6,045 bases of DNA from JBEINZ01 sp040377825. GTDB taxonomy: Bacteria; Pseudomonadota; Alphaproteobacteria; Rhizobiales; Ancalomicrobiaceae. Positions 1 through 5,437 of the stretch are shown piece after piece (position 1 is the stretch's first letter; every line of letters begins with the position of its first letter). The stretch spans positions 1 through 6,045 of the forward strand of contig JBEINZ010000195.1 in NCBI GenBank assembly GCA_040377825.1, given 5' to 3'. The notes under the pieces were generated by a model. It saw only the letters and a program-made list of their open reading frames with translations. It was not told the DNA's origin and ran no database searches. Made by a program: the position numbers and the translations under genes.

Positions 1-1531
1 CGGCGACGGCTGCCTGATGGAGGGCATCAGCCACGAGGCCGCATCGCTTGCCGGCACGCTCGGGCTCGGCAAGCTGACAGCGATCTACGACGACAACGGC
101 ATCTCGATCGACGGCAAGGTCCAAGAATGGTTCGCCGACGATACGCCGGCCCGCTTCGAGGCCTATGGCTGGCATGTCGTGCGCGCGGTTGACGGCCATG
201 ACCCGACCGCTATCGAGGCGGCCATCCGCGAGGCGATTGCCGTCGCCGACAAGCCGTCGCTGATTTGCGCGCGCACGGTCATCGGGCGCGGCTCGCCGGG
301 CAAGGAGGGCCATCAGGACGCCCATGGCGCGCCGCTCGGCGCGGAGGAAATCGCCAAGGTCCGTGTCGCGATCGGCTGGCCGCATGCGCCCTTCGAGGTT
401 CCCTCGGAGATCTATGCCGCCTGGGACGGCCGGCAGAAGGGCGCGGAAGCCGAGGATGGCTGGACGGCGCGCTTCGCCGCCTACGCATCGGTCCATCCCG
501 ATCTCGCCGCCGAATTCAACCGCCGCATCGCGGGCGATCTGCCCGAAGGCTTCGCCGAATTCGCGGCCGCCGCGATCGCCGAGGCGCAGGCCAAACCCGA
601 CGCGGTTGCGTCCCGCAAGGCGAGCCAAAACGCGCTGAACGTCCTCGCCCCCAAGCTGCCGGAGTTCCTCGGCGGCTCGGCCGACCTAACGCATTCCAAC
701 CTCACCAACTTCAAGGGCACGACCCCGATCACCCGCGATCCGGCCGGCAACACCGTGCTCTACGGCGTGCGCGAATTCGGCATGACCGCGATCGCCAACG
801 GCATCGCGCTGCACGGTGGGTTCCTGCCCTTTGTCGCGACCTTCCTGGTCTTCTCGGACTATGCGCGCAACGCGGTACGCATGGGCGCGCTGATGCATCA
901 GCGCCTCGTGCATGTCTACACGCATGACAGCATCGGCCTCGGCGAGGACGGCCCGACGCATCAGCCGATCGAGCACGCCGAGTCGCTCCGCCTCATCCCC
1001 AATCTTGATGTCTGGCGCCCCTGCGATCAGGCCGAAACCATGGCGGCCTGGGTTGCGGCCGTCTCGCGCAAGGACGGCCCGAGCGCCTTGCTGCTCTCCC
1101 GCCAAGGCTTGCCGCAACAGCCGCGCGACGCCGCCGCGCTCGCCGGCATGGCGCGCGGCGGCTACGTGCTCGCCGACCTGGCAGGCGCGCGCGCCGTGAT
1201 CATCGCGACGGGCTCCGAGGTGAAACTCGCGACCGCCGCCGCCGACCGCCTGAAGGCCGACGGAATCCCGATCCGCATCGTCTCCATGCCGTCGACGGAT
1301 GTCTTCGACCGCCAGGATGCAAGCTGGCGCGAGGCCGTGCTGCCGGCCGATCTGCCGATCGTCACGGTCGAGGCCGGCGCCACGCGCGGCTGGTGGAAAT
1401 ATGCCGGCCGCAACGGCGCGACCGTCGGCATCGACCGGTTCGGCGAATCCGCGCCGGAAAAAGCGCTCTACGAGTTCTTCGGGCTGACGGCCGACCGGAT
1501 CGTCGAGGTCGTGAAGGGCGTGATCGGGTAA
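1..1531 (+). CDS. tkt: Transketolase, C-terminal 509 residues (5' end outside window)
   Basis: Transketolase is a cytoplasmic, thiamine diphosphate- and Mg-dependent enzyme that moves two-carbon ketol units between sugar phosphates in the non-oxidative pentose phosphate pathway and the Calvin cycle. The reading frame is open from base 2 and begins inside the cofactor motif GDGCLMEG, continuing to NGISID. HGAPLG follows at 323-340, carrying the conserved active-site His. The pyrimidine domain has GGSADLT, then REFGMTA with the catalytic Glu codon at 773-775, then GLGEDGPTHQP with the substrate-binding His codon at 959-961. The C-terminal domain contains ATGSEV. In E. coli TktA (663 residues) the GDG motif starts near residue 154, so about 153 residues are missing and the complete protein would be near 662. 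The stop is TAA. The REFGMTAIANG block resembles gamma/betaproteobacterial enzymes more than the REHGMAAAMNG form I recall from many alphaproteobacteria. No frameshift is seen. Confidence 0.97.
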   Translation, partial: GDGCLMEGISHEAASLAGTLGLGKLTAIYDDNGISIDGKVQEWFADDTPARFEAYGWHVVRAVDGHDPTAIEAAIREAIAVADKPSLICARTVIGRGSPGKEGHQDAHGAPLGAEEIAKVRVAIGWPHAPFEVPSEIYAAWDGRQKGAEAEDGWTARFAAYASVHPDLAAEFNRRIAGDLPEGFAEFAAAAIAEAQAKPDAVASRKASQNALNVLAPKLPEFLGGSADLTHSNLTNFKGTTPITRDPAGNTVLYGVREFGMTAIANGIALHGGFLPFVATFLVFSDYARNAVRMGALMHQRLVHVYTHDSIGLGEDGPTHQPIEHAESLRLIPNLDVWRPCDQAETMAAWVAAVSRKDGPSALLLSRQGLPQQPRDAAALAGMARGGYVLADLAGARAVIIATGSEVKLATAAADRLKADGIPIRIVSMPSTDVFDRQDASWREAVLPADLPIVTVEAGATRGWWKYAGRNGATVGIDRFGESAPEKALYEFFGLTADRIVEVVKGVIG

Positions 1532-1580
1532 GGAAAAACCCGAGCGCACTCGCATATTGCGAGGTCCCTGGTGTAGGATC

Positions 1581-1598
1581 GAGCGCGGGCGCGCGCTC
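1581..1598 (+). terminator. GC-rich hairpin after tkt, possible weak terminator
   Basis: GAGCGCG and CGCGCTC form a perfect 7-bp stem around a 4-base GGCG loop, 49 bases after the tkt stop and 60 bases before the next start codon. No run of T follows, so it does not meet the usual intrinsic-terminator pattern. It could be a pause or processing site, or a chance product of high GC. A smaller hairpin lies at 1550-1564 (CTCGC, ATATT loop, GCGAG), also without a T tract. Confidence 0.3.
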
Positions 1599-1645
1599 TC
1601 GGTCTACGAACTCTTGTCGCCCAGCAGCCTGCTGCCTCAATCCGC

Positions 1646-1650
1646 AGGAG
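1646..1650 (+). promoter_or_regulatory. Ribosome binding site of the amino-acid-binding protein
   Basis: AGGAG lies 8 bases before the ATG at 1659. This sets the start there rather than at an in-frame upstream ATG at 1557, which would put 34 charged residues ahead of an obvious signal peptide. Confidence 0.8.
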
Positions 1651-1658
1651 AGACGCCG

Positions 1659-2438
1659 ATGAAGACCGTCGCGAGATTGGCTGCCGTGCTGCTGATCGCA
1701 ATGGTCGCGATCGGCGCCGCGCCGCCAAAGGACTGGAAGACGATCCGGTTTGCGACCGAGGGCGGCTATCCGCCATTCAACTGGGTCGACGAGACGGATA
1801 CGCCGCAGGGATTCGACGTCGAGATCGCGCGGGCCCTGTGCGAACGGGCGCGCGCGAAATGCGTGTTTTCGGTCGAAAGCTGGGAGGGGCTGATCCCAGC
1901 GCTGCTTGCCAAAAAGGTCGACGCCATCGTCTCGGCCATGCCGATCACCGAGGAGCGGCGCGCGCGGGTCGACTTCACTGACCGCTATTCCTCAACGGCG
2001 CCGCGCTTCATAACCCGTCGACACGGCGAACCCGAGGAGATCCGGCCCGAGACCATGCGCGGTCATACGCTCGGCGCACAGGCTGGAACCTTGTACGCGA
2101 CCTATCTGGAAACCGTATACGCCCCCGCCGGCGCGACGATCCGGACCTTCGCGACACTGGCCGAAGCGGCGGAAAAACTGGCGTCCGGCGACATCGACGC
2201 GCTCCTTGCCGACCGCGTGAGCCTTTTTGATTGGATCGAAAACCACGCGGGTCGCTGCTGCCGGTTCAACGGGCCTGATGTTGCCGATACGCGCTTTTTC
2301 GGCGACGGCAACGGCATTGCGCTGCGCCGCGACGACAAGGAGCTTAAGGCCCTCCTCAACAAGGCGCTCGCCGACATCGTTCGAGACGGTACCTATGAAC
2401 GCATCAACAGCCGATTTTTCGCCTTCGCAATCGACTGA
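1659..2438 (+). CDS. Periplasmic amino-acid-binding protein, ABC family 3 (HisJ/ArgT-like), orphan
   Basis: This 259-residue protein is a predicted periplasmic receptor that would deliver a polar or basic amino acid to an ABC importer. Residues 1 to about 20 form a Sec signal peptide with cleavage near AIGA/A. The mature part aligns along its length with HisJ/ArgT: FATEGGYPPF (32-40), GFDVEIA (51-57), a Cys pair at 61 and 68 matching the HisJ disulfide, the DAIVSAMPITEERR block (88-101), DFTDRY, AGTLYATY, ADRV and a C-terminal DGTYERI. The residues that hold the ligand alpha-carboxylate and amino groups in HisJ appear kept as Arg100 and Asp185. Other pocket positions differ: Glu34 where HisJ has Asp11, Pro95 for Ser72, Leu145 for Thr121. 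The ligand therefore cannot be assigned. An extra CysCys pair sits at 200-201. No permease or ATPase gene is adjacent, so it must use components encoded elsewhere or have a sensing role. mobA starts 40 bp downstream, so cotranscription is possible. Confidence 0.92.
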   Translation: MKTVARLAAVLLIAMVAIGAAPPKDWKTIRFATEGGYPPFNWVDETDTPQGFDVEIARALCERARAKCVFSVESWEGLIPALLAKKVDAIVSAMPITEERRARVDFTDRYSSTAPRFITRRHGEPEEIRPETMRGHTLGAQAGTLYATYLETVYAPAGATIRTFATLAEAAEKLASGDIDALLADRVSLFDWIENHAGRCCRFNGPDVADTRFFGDGNGIALRRDDKELKALLNKALADIVRDGTYERINSRFFAFAID

Positions 2439-2478
2439 ACCGAAGCCGATCCGCCGTCCCACGGTTCGCGAGAGAAAC

Positions 2479-3105
2479 ATGGACCGAATTCTCGGGGTGA
2501 TCCTCGCCGGCGGGCTCGCCCGGCGCATGGGCGGCGGAGACAAGCCGCTGCGGCTGCTCGGCGGTCGGCCGATGCTTTCGCATGTCGTGGAGCGCTTCGC
2601 CCCGCAGGTCGATGCGCTCGTCATCAACGCAAACGGTGATCCCGCGCGGTTTTCCGAATACGGCTTGCCCATTGTGCCCGACCCGGTCGGCGACAATCCG
2701 GGGCCGCTGGCCGGCCTGCTGGCGGGATTGCTCCATGCTCGGGCCATCGATCCGCAGATGACCCACGTCGCGACCGCTGCTGGCGATACGCCGTTCCTGC
2801 CGCACGATCTGGTGGCAAAACTATCAACCGCCTTGGTCGGCACCTCATCGCCGACCATTGCTATTCCACGATCAAGTAGCGGAACACATCAGGTTTTTGG
2901 ACTGTTTCCGGTTGAGATTACAGACGAATTGGCGCTGGGATTACACGATGGCTCGGCACGCAAAGTCATGGCGTGGGTTGAGCGTCATCCGAATGTCATA
3001 GTGGACTTTGGAGACGACCACGACATTGATCCGTTTTTCAATGCCAATTCGCCAGACGACCTGAAAAAAGGCGAGGAGTACTTGCGTAACGCTCAGCACA
3101 AGTAA
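2479..3105 (+). CDS. mobA: Molybdenum cofactor guanylyltransferase MobA
   Basis: MobA transfers GMP from GTP to molybdopterin-bound Mo in the cytoplasm, giving the guanine dinucleotide cofactor used by DMSO-reductase-family enzymes. The 208-residue product, near the usual length of about 200, starts with ILGVILAGG and the nucleotide-binding loop LARRMGGGDKP (13-23, Lys22). VPDPVGDNPGPLAGLLAG (66-83) follows, then AGDTPFLP (101-108) with the expected metal-binding Asp103, HQVFGLFPV (137-145), SARKVMAW (159-166) and DPFFNANSPDDL (184-195), the typical C-terminal signature. The ATG at 2479 is chosen because MobA proteins begin a few residues before LAGG. An in-frame ATG at 2395 inside the previous gene would add an unlikely 28-residue leader. 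The ribosome binding site is weak (GAGAGAA just upstream). GC at third positions falls from about 79% in codons 1-114 to about 54% in the rest by hand count, yet all motifs are intact. No MobB or Mo-enzyme gene is nearby. Confidence 0.95.
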   Translation: MDRILGVILAGGLARRMGGGDKPLRLLGGRPMLSHVVERFAPQVDALVINANGDPARFSEYGLPIVPDPVGDNPGPLAGLLAGLLHARAIDPQMTHVATAAGDTPFLPHDLVAKLSTALVGTSSPTIAIPRSSSGTHQVFGLFPVEITDELALGLHDGSARKVMAWVERHPNVIVDFGDDHDIDPFFNANSPDDLKKGEEYLRNAQHK

Positions 3106-3129
3106 ATCAAATTGATTGGAATTTTATCA

Positions 3130-3158
3130 AATAATGCTGCGCTTAAGGCGGGCTTATT
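3130..3158 (+). terminator. Imperfect hairpin 25 bases after mobA, candidate terminator
   Basis: AATAA (3130-3134) pairs with TTATT (3154-3158), GC (3136-3137) with GC (3152-3153), and CGC (3140-3142) with GCG (3148-3150). The loop is TTAAG, with a one-base bulge and a small internal loop. The 3' arm is itself T-rich and runs on into AT. The stem is interrupted and there is no clean T run, so termination here is a weak inference supported mainly by position. Confidence 0.25.
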
Positions 3159-3307
3159 ATACGAAAGTCTAATAAATATCGCCGCGTCATCGACGAATCC
3201 GACAAGACGTCTGCCCATTTGAAGTTTTTGTTGCATCCCCACGCCTCATAATATCTAACGACTTCAGTCTCAAGCCACTAGCGAATGATGGCTGAGCCAA
3301 CAAAATT

Positions 3308-3313
3308 GGAGGA
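3308..3313 (+). promoter_or_regulatory. Strong ribosome binding site of the TRAP receptor
   Basis: GGAGGA stands 8 bases before the ATG at 3322. It is the best Shine-Dalgarno sequence in the window and suits a periplasmic receptor that must outnumber its membrane partner. Confidence 0.85.
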
Positions 3314-3321
3314 ACAAGTCC

Positions 3322-4422
3322 ATGGAGCGTCGCAAGTTCTTGAAAGTCGCCGGCACTGGCGCGATTGCGGCAGCGGCCGCATTTCCGATGCCGGCCCTTG
3401 CGCAAAGCAACCCGCAGATCAAATGGCGCATGACCTCGAGCTTCCCGAAGTCGCTCGATACCATCTATGGCGCCGCCGAAACCTTCTCCAAGGCGGTGTC
3501 CGAAGCGACCGACGGCAATTTTCAGATCCAGGTGTTCGCCGCCGGCGAAATCGTCCCGGGCTTGCAGGCCTCCGACGCCGTCACGAACGGCACCGTCGAA
3601 ATGTGCCACACGGCGCCGTACTATTATGTCGGCAAGGACCCGACCTTCGCCTTCGGTACGTCGCTGCCTTTCGGCATGAACTCGCGCATGCAGAACGGCT
3701 GGCGCTACTATGGCGGCGGCAACGACCTCATGAATGACTTCTATAAGAAGTTCAATTTTATCGGCATTCCCGGCGGAAACACGGGCGCGCAGATGGGCGG
3801 TTGGTTCCGTAAGGAAATCAAAACTGCGGCGGACTTCTCCGGCCTCAAGATGCGCATCGGCGGCTTCGCGGGACAAGTCCTCGCCAAGCTCGGCGCCGTT
3901 CCGCAGCAGATCGCCGGCGGCGATATCTATCCCGCACTGGAAAAAGGCACGCTCGACGCCACCGAGTGGGTCGGCCCGTATGATGACGAGAAGCTCGGCT
4001 TCTTCAAGGTCGCGCCTTACTACTACTATCCCGGCTGGTGGGAGGGCGGCGCGCTGCTCGAATTCTTCATCAATCTGGAGAAGTGGAACGCGCTGCCGAA
4101 GAACTACCAGTCGCTCGTGCAAACCGCCGGCGCCATGGCCAATGTGCACATGCAGGCGAAATACGACGCCGTGAACCCGGGCGCCTTGAAGCGTCTCGTC
4201 GCCAACGGTACGAAGCTTCTGCCGTTCCCCAACGAAGTCATGGACGCCTGCTTCGCTGCGGCGAACCAACTCTATGAGGAAACCTCGGCGAAGAACGCGG
4301 ACTTCAAGAAGGTCTACGACGCCTACCGTCCGTATCGCGCGGACCAGTACACCTGGGCGCAAATCGCCGACTTCACCCATGACCGCTACATGATCAGCCA
4401 ACTCTACAAAAGGGCGCTCTGA
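3322..4422 (+). CDS. TRAP transporter periplasmic receptor, TakP/DctP family, Tat-exported
   Basis: This 366-residue protein is the extracytoplasmic receptor of a Na-driven tripartite (TRAP) transporter. Its N-terminus has a twin-arginine motif, RRKFLK at residues 3-8, a hydrophobic Ala-rich stretch and a cleavage site ALA/Q at 27-28, indicating Tat export. The mature sequence closely follows R. sphaeroides TakP as I recall it: SSFPKSLDTI (39-48), ATDGNFQIQVF (62-72), GNTGAQMGGWFR (152-163), LKMRIGGFAG (175-184), VPQQIAGGDIYPALEKGT (193-210), DATEWVGPYDDEKLGFFKV (212-230), then YYYYPGWWEGG. TakP binds pyruvate and other 2-oxo acids with a cation. The expected ligand residues are present: Gln157, the key carboxylate-binding Arg178, and Glu215-Trp216. 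A small 2-oxo or 2-hydroxy acid is therefore the likely substrate; lactate binders of the same family cannot be excluded. The gene is monocistronic, ending in a strong terminator. Its probable permease partner is encoded on the opposite strand at 5438-6045. Confidence 0.95.
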   Translation: MERRKFLKVAGTGAIAAAAAFPMPALAQSNPQIKWRMTSSFPKSLDTIYGAAETFSKAVSEATDGNFQIQVFAAGEIVPGLQASDAVTNGTVEMCHTAPYYYVGKDPTFAFGTSLPFGMNSRMQNGWRYYGGGNDLMNDFYKKFNFIGIPGGNTGAQMGGWFRKEIKTAADFSGLKMRIGGFAGQVLAKLGAVPQQIAGGDIYPALEKGTLDATEWVGPYDDEKLGFFKVAPYYYYPGWWEGGALLEFFINLEKWNALPKNYQSLVQTAGAMANVHMQAKYDAVNPGALKRLVANGTKLLPFPNEVMDACFAAANQLYEETSAKNADFKKVYDAYRPYRADQYTWAQIADFTHDRYMISQLYKRAL

Positions 4423-4444
4423 TCGTTCGATCGGATTGAATGAG

Positions 4445-4483
4445 AAGGGCCGGTGCGGGAACGCGCCGGCCTTTTCGTTTTTT
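4445..4483 (+). terminator. Strong intrinsic terminator after the TRAP receptor, probably bidirectional
   Basis: GGCCGG (4448-4453) pairs with CCGGCC (4466-4471), a T-G wobble follows, then GCG pairs with CGC around a GGAA tetraloop of GNRA type. This gives a 10-bp stem. It is followed by TTTT, CG and six T. The stop codon at 4420-4422 lies 25 bases before the stem. Read from the other strand, the same stem is followed by CTTCTC, a weaker tract that may help end the convergent amidotransferase transcript. Confidence 0.93.
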
Positions 4484-4490
4484 GCTCGCC

Positions 4491-5303
4491 TTACGCCATC
4501 GCGGCCATCGATCGCGCCCTGCCAGCCACCCTCGCCGGCGCGAGCGGCACCACGTCGACGCCGCCCGCGCCGCAGCAATGAAGCGCGTGGCCGTCGGGCA
4601 CCGCCGTCCAGGACTCGCGGTGGCGGTCGAGCGGTTCGGAGACGATGATTGTGGCCGGGCCGGATTGCTGGAAGTAGAGCGAGGGCGGGCGGCCGTCGGA
4701 GGCGTAGCGGAATGCCGTCAGCCCGCTTCCGTCCGAGAGCGCCGCCGTGACGCGCAAGGGCTCGTCGATGCCATGATCGGCCATCAGGGCCTCGATCTCA
4801 CGAAATGTCGCGGCCATCGCGCCGACGGGATCGTGTTCGATGCCATTGGCAAGCGCGAGCAGGAACATGACTTCCGAATCCGTGGTGCCCGCCCGGCCGG
4901 CGTAAAGCTCGTCGGGAATTCGGGCCTCCAGCGCGCGTTTCAGCTGCTGATATCCGCCGATCTGGCCGTTATGCATGAACAGATGGCGGCCGTTGGCGAA
5001 GGGATGGCAATTGGTGCGGCTCGTCGCCGTGCCCGTGGAAGCGCGGACATGCGCGAAAAACAGCCGCGAGCGGACCTGATGGACAATGTGGCGTAGATTA
5101 TCGTCGGACCATGCCGGCAGGATTTCCCGATAAAGCCCCGGCTCGGCATGCTCGCCATACCAGCCGAGGCCGAAACCGTCGCCGTTGGTTCCGACCTTCG
5201 CCTCTTCAGCGTTTCGGCTCTGATGGATCAGCGAATGCTCGGGATCGGCGACCATCTCGCCGAGCAGGATCGGGGGGCCGGAATAGGCGACCCAGCGGCA
5301 CAT
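4491..5303 (-). CDS. Class II glutamine amidotransferase-fold protein (YafJ/EgtC-like)
   Basis: The 270-residue product has an N-terminal nucleophile amidotransferase domain and matches single-domain proteins such as E. coli YafJ. It begins MCRWVAYSG, so after Met removal Cys2 would be the catalytic N-terminal nucleophile. This fixes the start at 5303 and rules out the frame's further 30 upstream codons. Other active-site blocks are present: NGDGFGLGWY (40-49), AHVRAST (84-90) with the substrate-binding Arg87, NCHPF (98-102), HNGQIGGY (111-118) with the Asn112-Gly113 oxyanion hole, and TTDSE (140-144) with Asp142. The C-terminal SEPLDRHRESWTAVPDGHAL (222-241) is typical of this stand-alone group. 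Family knowledge suggests hydrolysis of glutamine or a gamma-glutamyl amide. No ergothioneine genes (egtB, egtD) are present, so EgtC function is not supported and the substrate is unknown. It lies 134 bp downstream of the TRAP permease on the same strand and converges on the TRAP receptor gene. Confidence 0.93.
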   Translation of the reverse strand: MCRWVAYSGPPILLGEMVADPEHSLIHQSRNAEEAKVGTNGDGFGLGWYGEHAEPGLYREILPAWSDDNLRHIVHQVRSRLFFAHVRASTGTATSRTNCHPFANGRHLFMHNGQIGGYQQLKRALEARIPDELYAGRAGTTDSEVMFLLALANGIEHDPVGAMAATFREIEALMADHGIDEPLRVTAALSDGSGLTAFRYASDGRPPSLYFQQSGPATIIVSEPLDRHRESWTAVPDGHALHCCGAGGVDVVPLAPARVAGRARSMAAMA

Positions 5304-5307
5304 GCAC

Positions 5308-5312
5308 CCTCC
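5308..5312 (-). promoter_or_regulatory. Ribosome binding site of the amidotransferase gene
   Basis: On the minus strand GGAGG precedes the ATG at 5303 by 4 bases, somewhat close but strong. It agrees with the start chosen from the need for Cys at position 2. Confidence 0.75.
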
Positions 5313-5316
5313 AAGC

Positions 5317-5334
5317 GGGGCGCGCGCGCGCCCC
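5317..5334. repeat. Perfect 18-bp GC palindrome in the amidotransferase leader
   Basis: GGGGCGCGCGCGCGCCCC is its own reverse complement. As RNA on the minus strand it can fold into a 7-bp GC stem with a 4-base loop, ending 4 bases upstream of the GGAGG ribosome binding site. The alternating CG core could also adopt Z-DNA under negative supercoiling. No T run follows on either strand, so it is not a standard terminator. The sequence is certain; any function is inference. Confidence 0.6.
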
Positions 5335-5389
5335 CTCAGTGCAAAAGTCCGGCTCGCCCAGCTCTTGTCGATGCGCGCGAACCACGTCC

Positions 5390-5406
5390 GCATAACATGC
5401 GCATAA
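5390..5406 (-). promoter_or_regulatory. Paired TTATGC hexamers, possible promoter or operator of the amidotransferase gene
   Basis: In an AT-richer part of the 134-bp gap, the minus strand carries TTATGC twice, starting 11 bases apart (about one helix turn), with the palindrome ATGCGCAT at 5397-5404 overlapping. The gap is large enough for an independent promoter. Neither hexamer is a good -10 with a matching -35, so this is only a candidate site. Confidence 0.2.
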
Positions 5407-5437
5407 ATCTATGAATGAAGCTTAAGCGCGCCTGACC

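Larger units (their letters stand above)
3106..3321. other. AT-rich intergenic region upstream of the TRAP receptor gene
   Basis: These 216 bases hold no gene I can support. By hand count the GC content is about 43%, far below the flanking genes, and lowest (about 31%) at 3106-3180. The region must contain the end of the mobA transcript and probably the promoter of the TRAP receptor gene. CATAAT at 3247-3252 could serve as a -10 element, but no good -35 hexamer stands 16-18 bases before it (TTTTTG at 3225 is poor), so I do not call a promoter. Confidence 0.5.

Noticed and set aside
686..1555. 289-codon open frame on the minus strand opposite tkt
   Set aside because: It lies fully over conserved transketolase motifs and encodes a His/Arg/Gly-rich sequence with no family match.
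2395..2478. Upstream in-frame ATG for mobA, which would overlap the receptor gene
   Set aside because: MobA proteins begin a few residues before the LAGG loop, and the added 28 residues are polar and unlike the family.
1992..2858. 288-codon open frame on the minus strand spanning the amino-acid receptor and mobA
   Set aside because: It crosses two recognised genes and the gap between them, and its Ser/Arg/Pro-rich product is typical of a shadow frame.
3105..3117. Inverted repeat AATCA/TGATT overlapping the mobA stop
   Set aside because: A 5-bp AT-only stem with a 3-base loop is too weak and likely by chance in AT-rich sequence.
3187..4578. 463-codon open frame on the minus strand opposite the TRAP receptor
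   Set aside because: It is antisense to a receptor with complete family motifs, its product shows no recognisable domain, and long antisense frames are common in GC-rich codon usage.
4440..5096. Plus-strand open frames opposite the amidotransferase
   Set aside because: They are Arg/Ala/Gly-rich, one starts within the terminator, and the minus-strand gene has a full catalytic motif set and ribosome binding site.
5304..5393. Thirty-codon N-terminal extension of the amidotransferase
   Set aside because: The nucleophile Cys must be exposed at the N-terminus after Met removal, which requires the start at 5303, where a GGAGG is also found.
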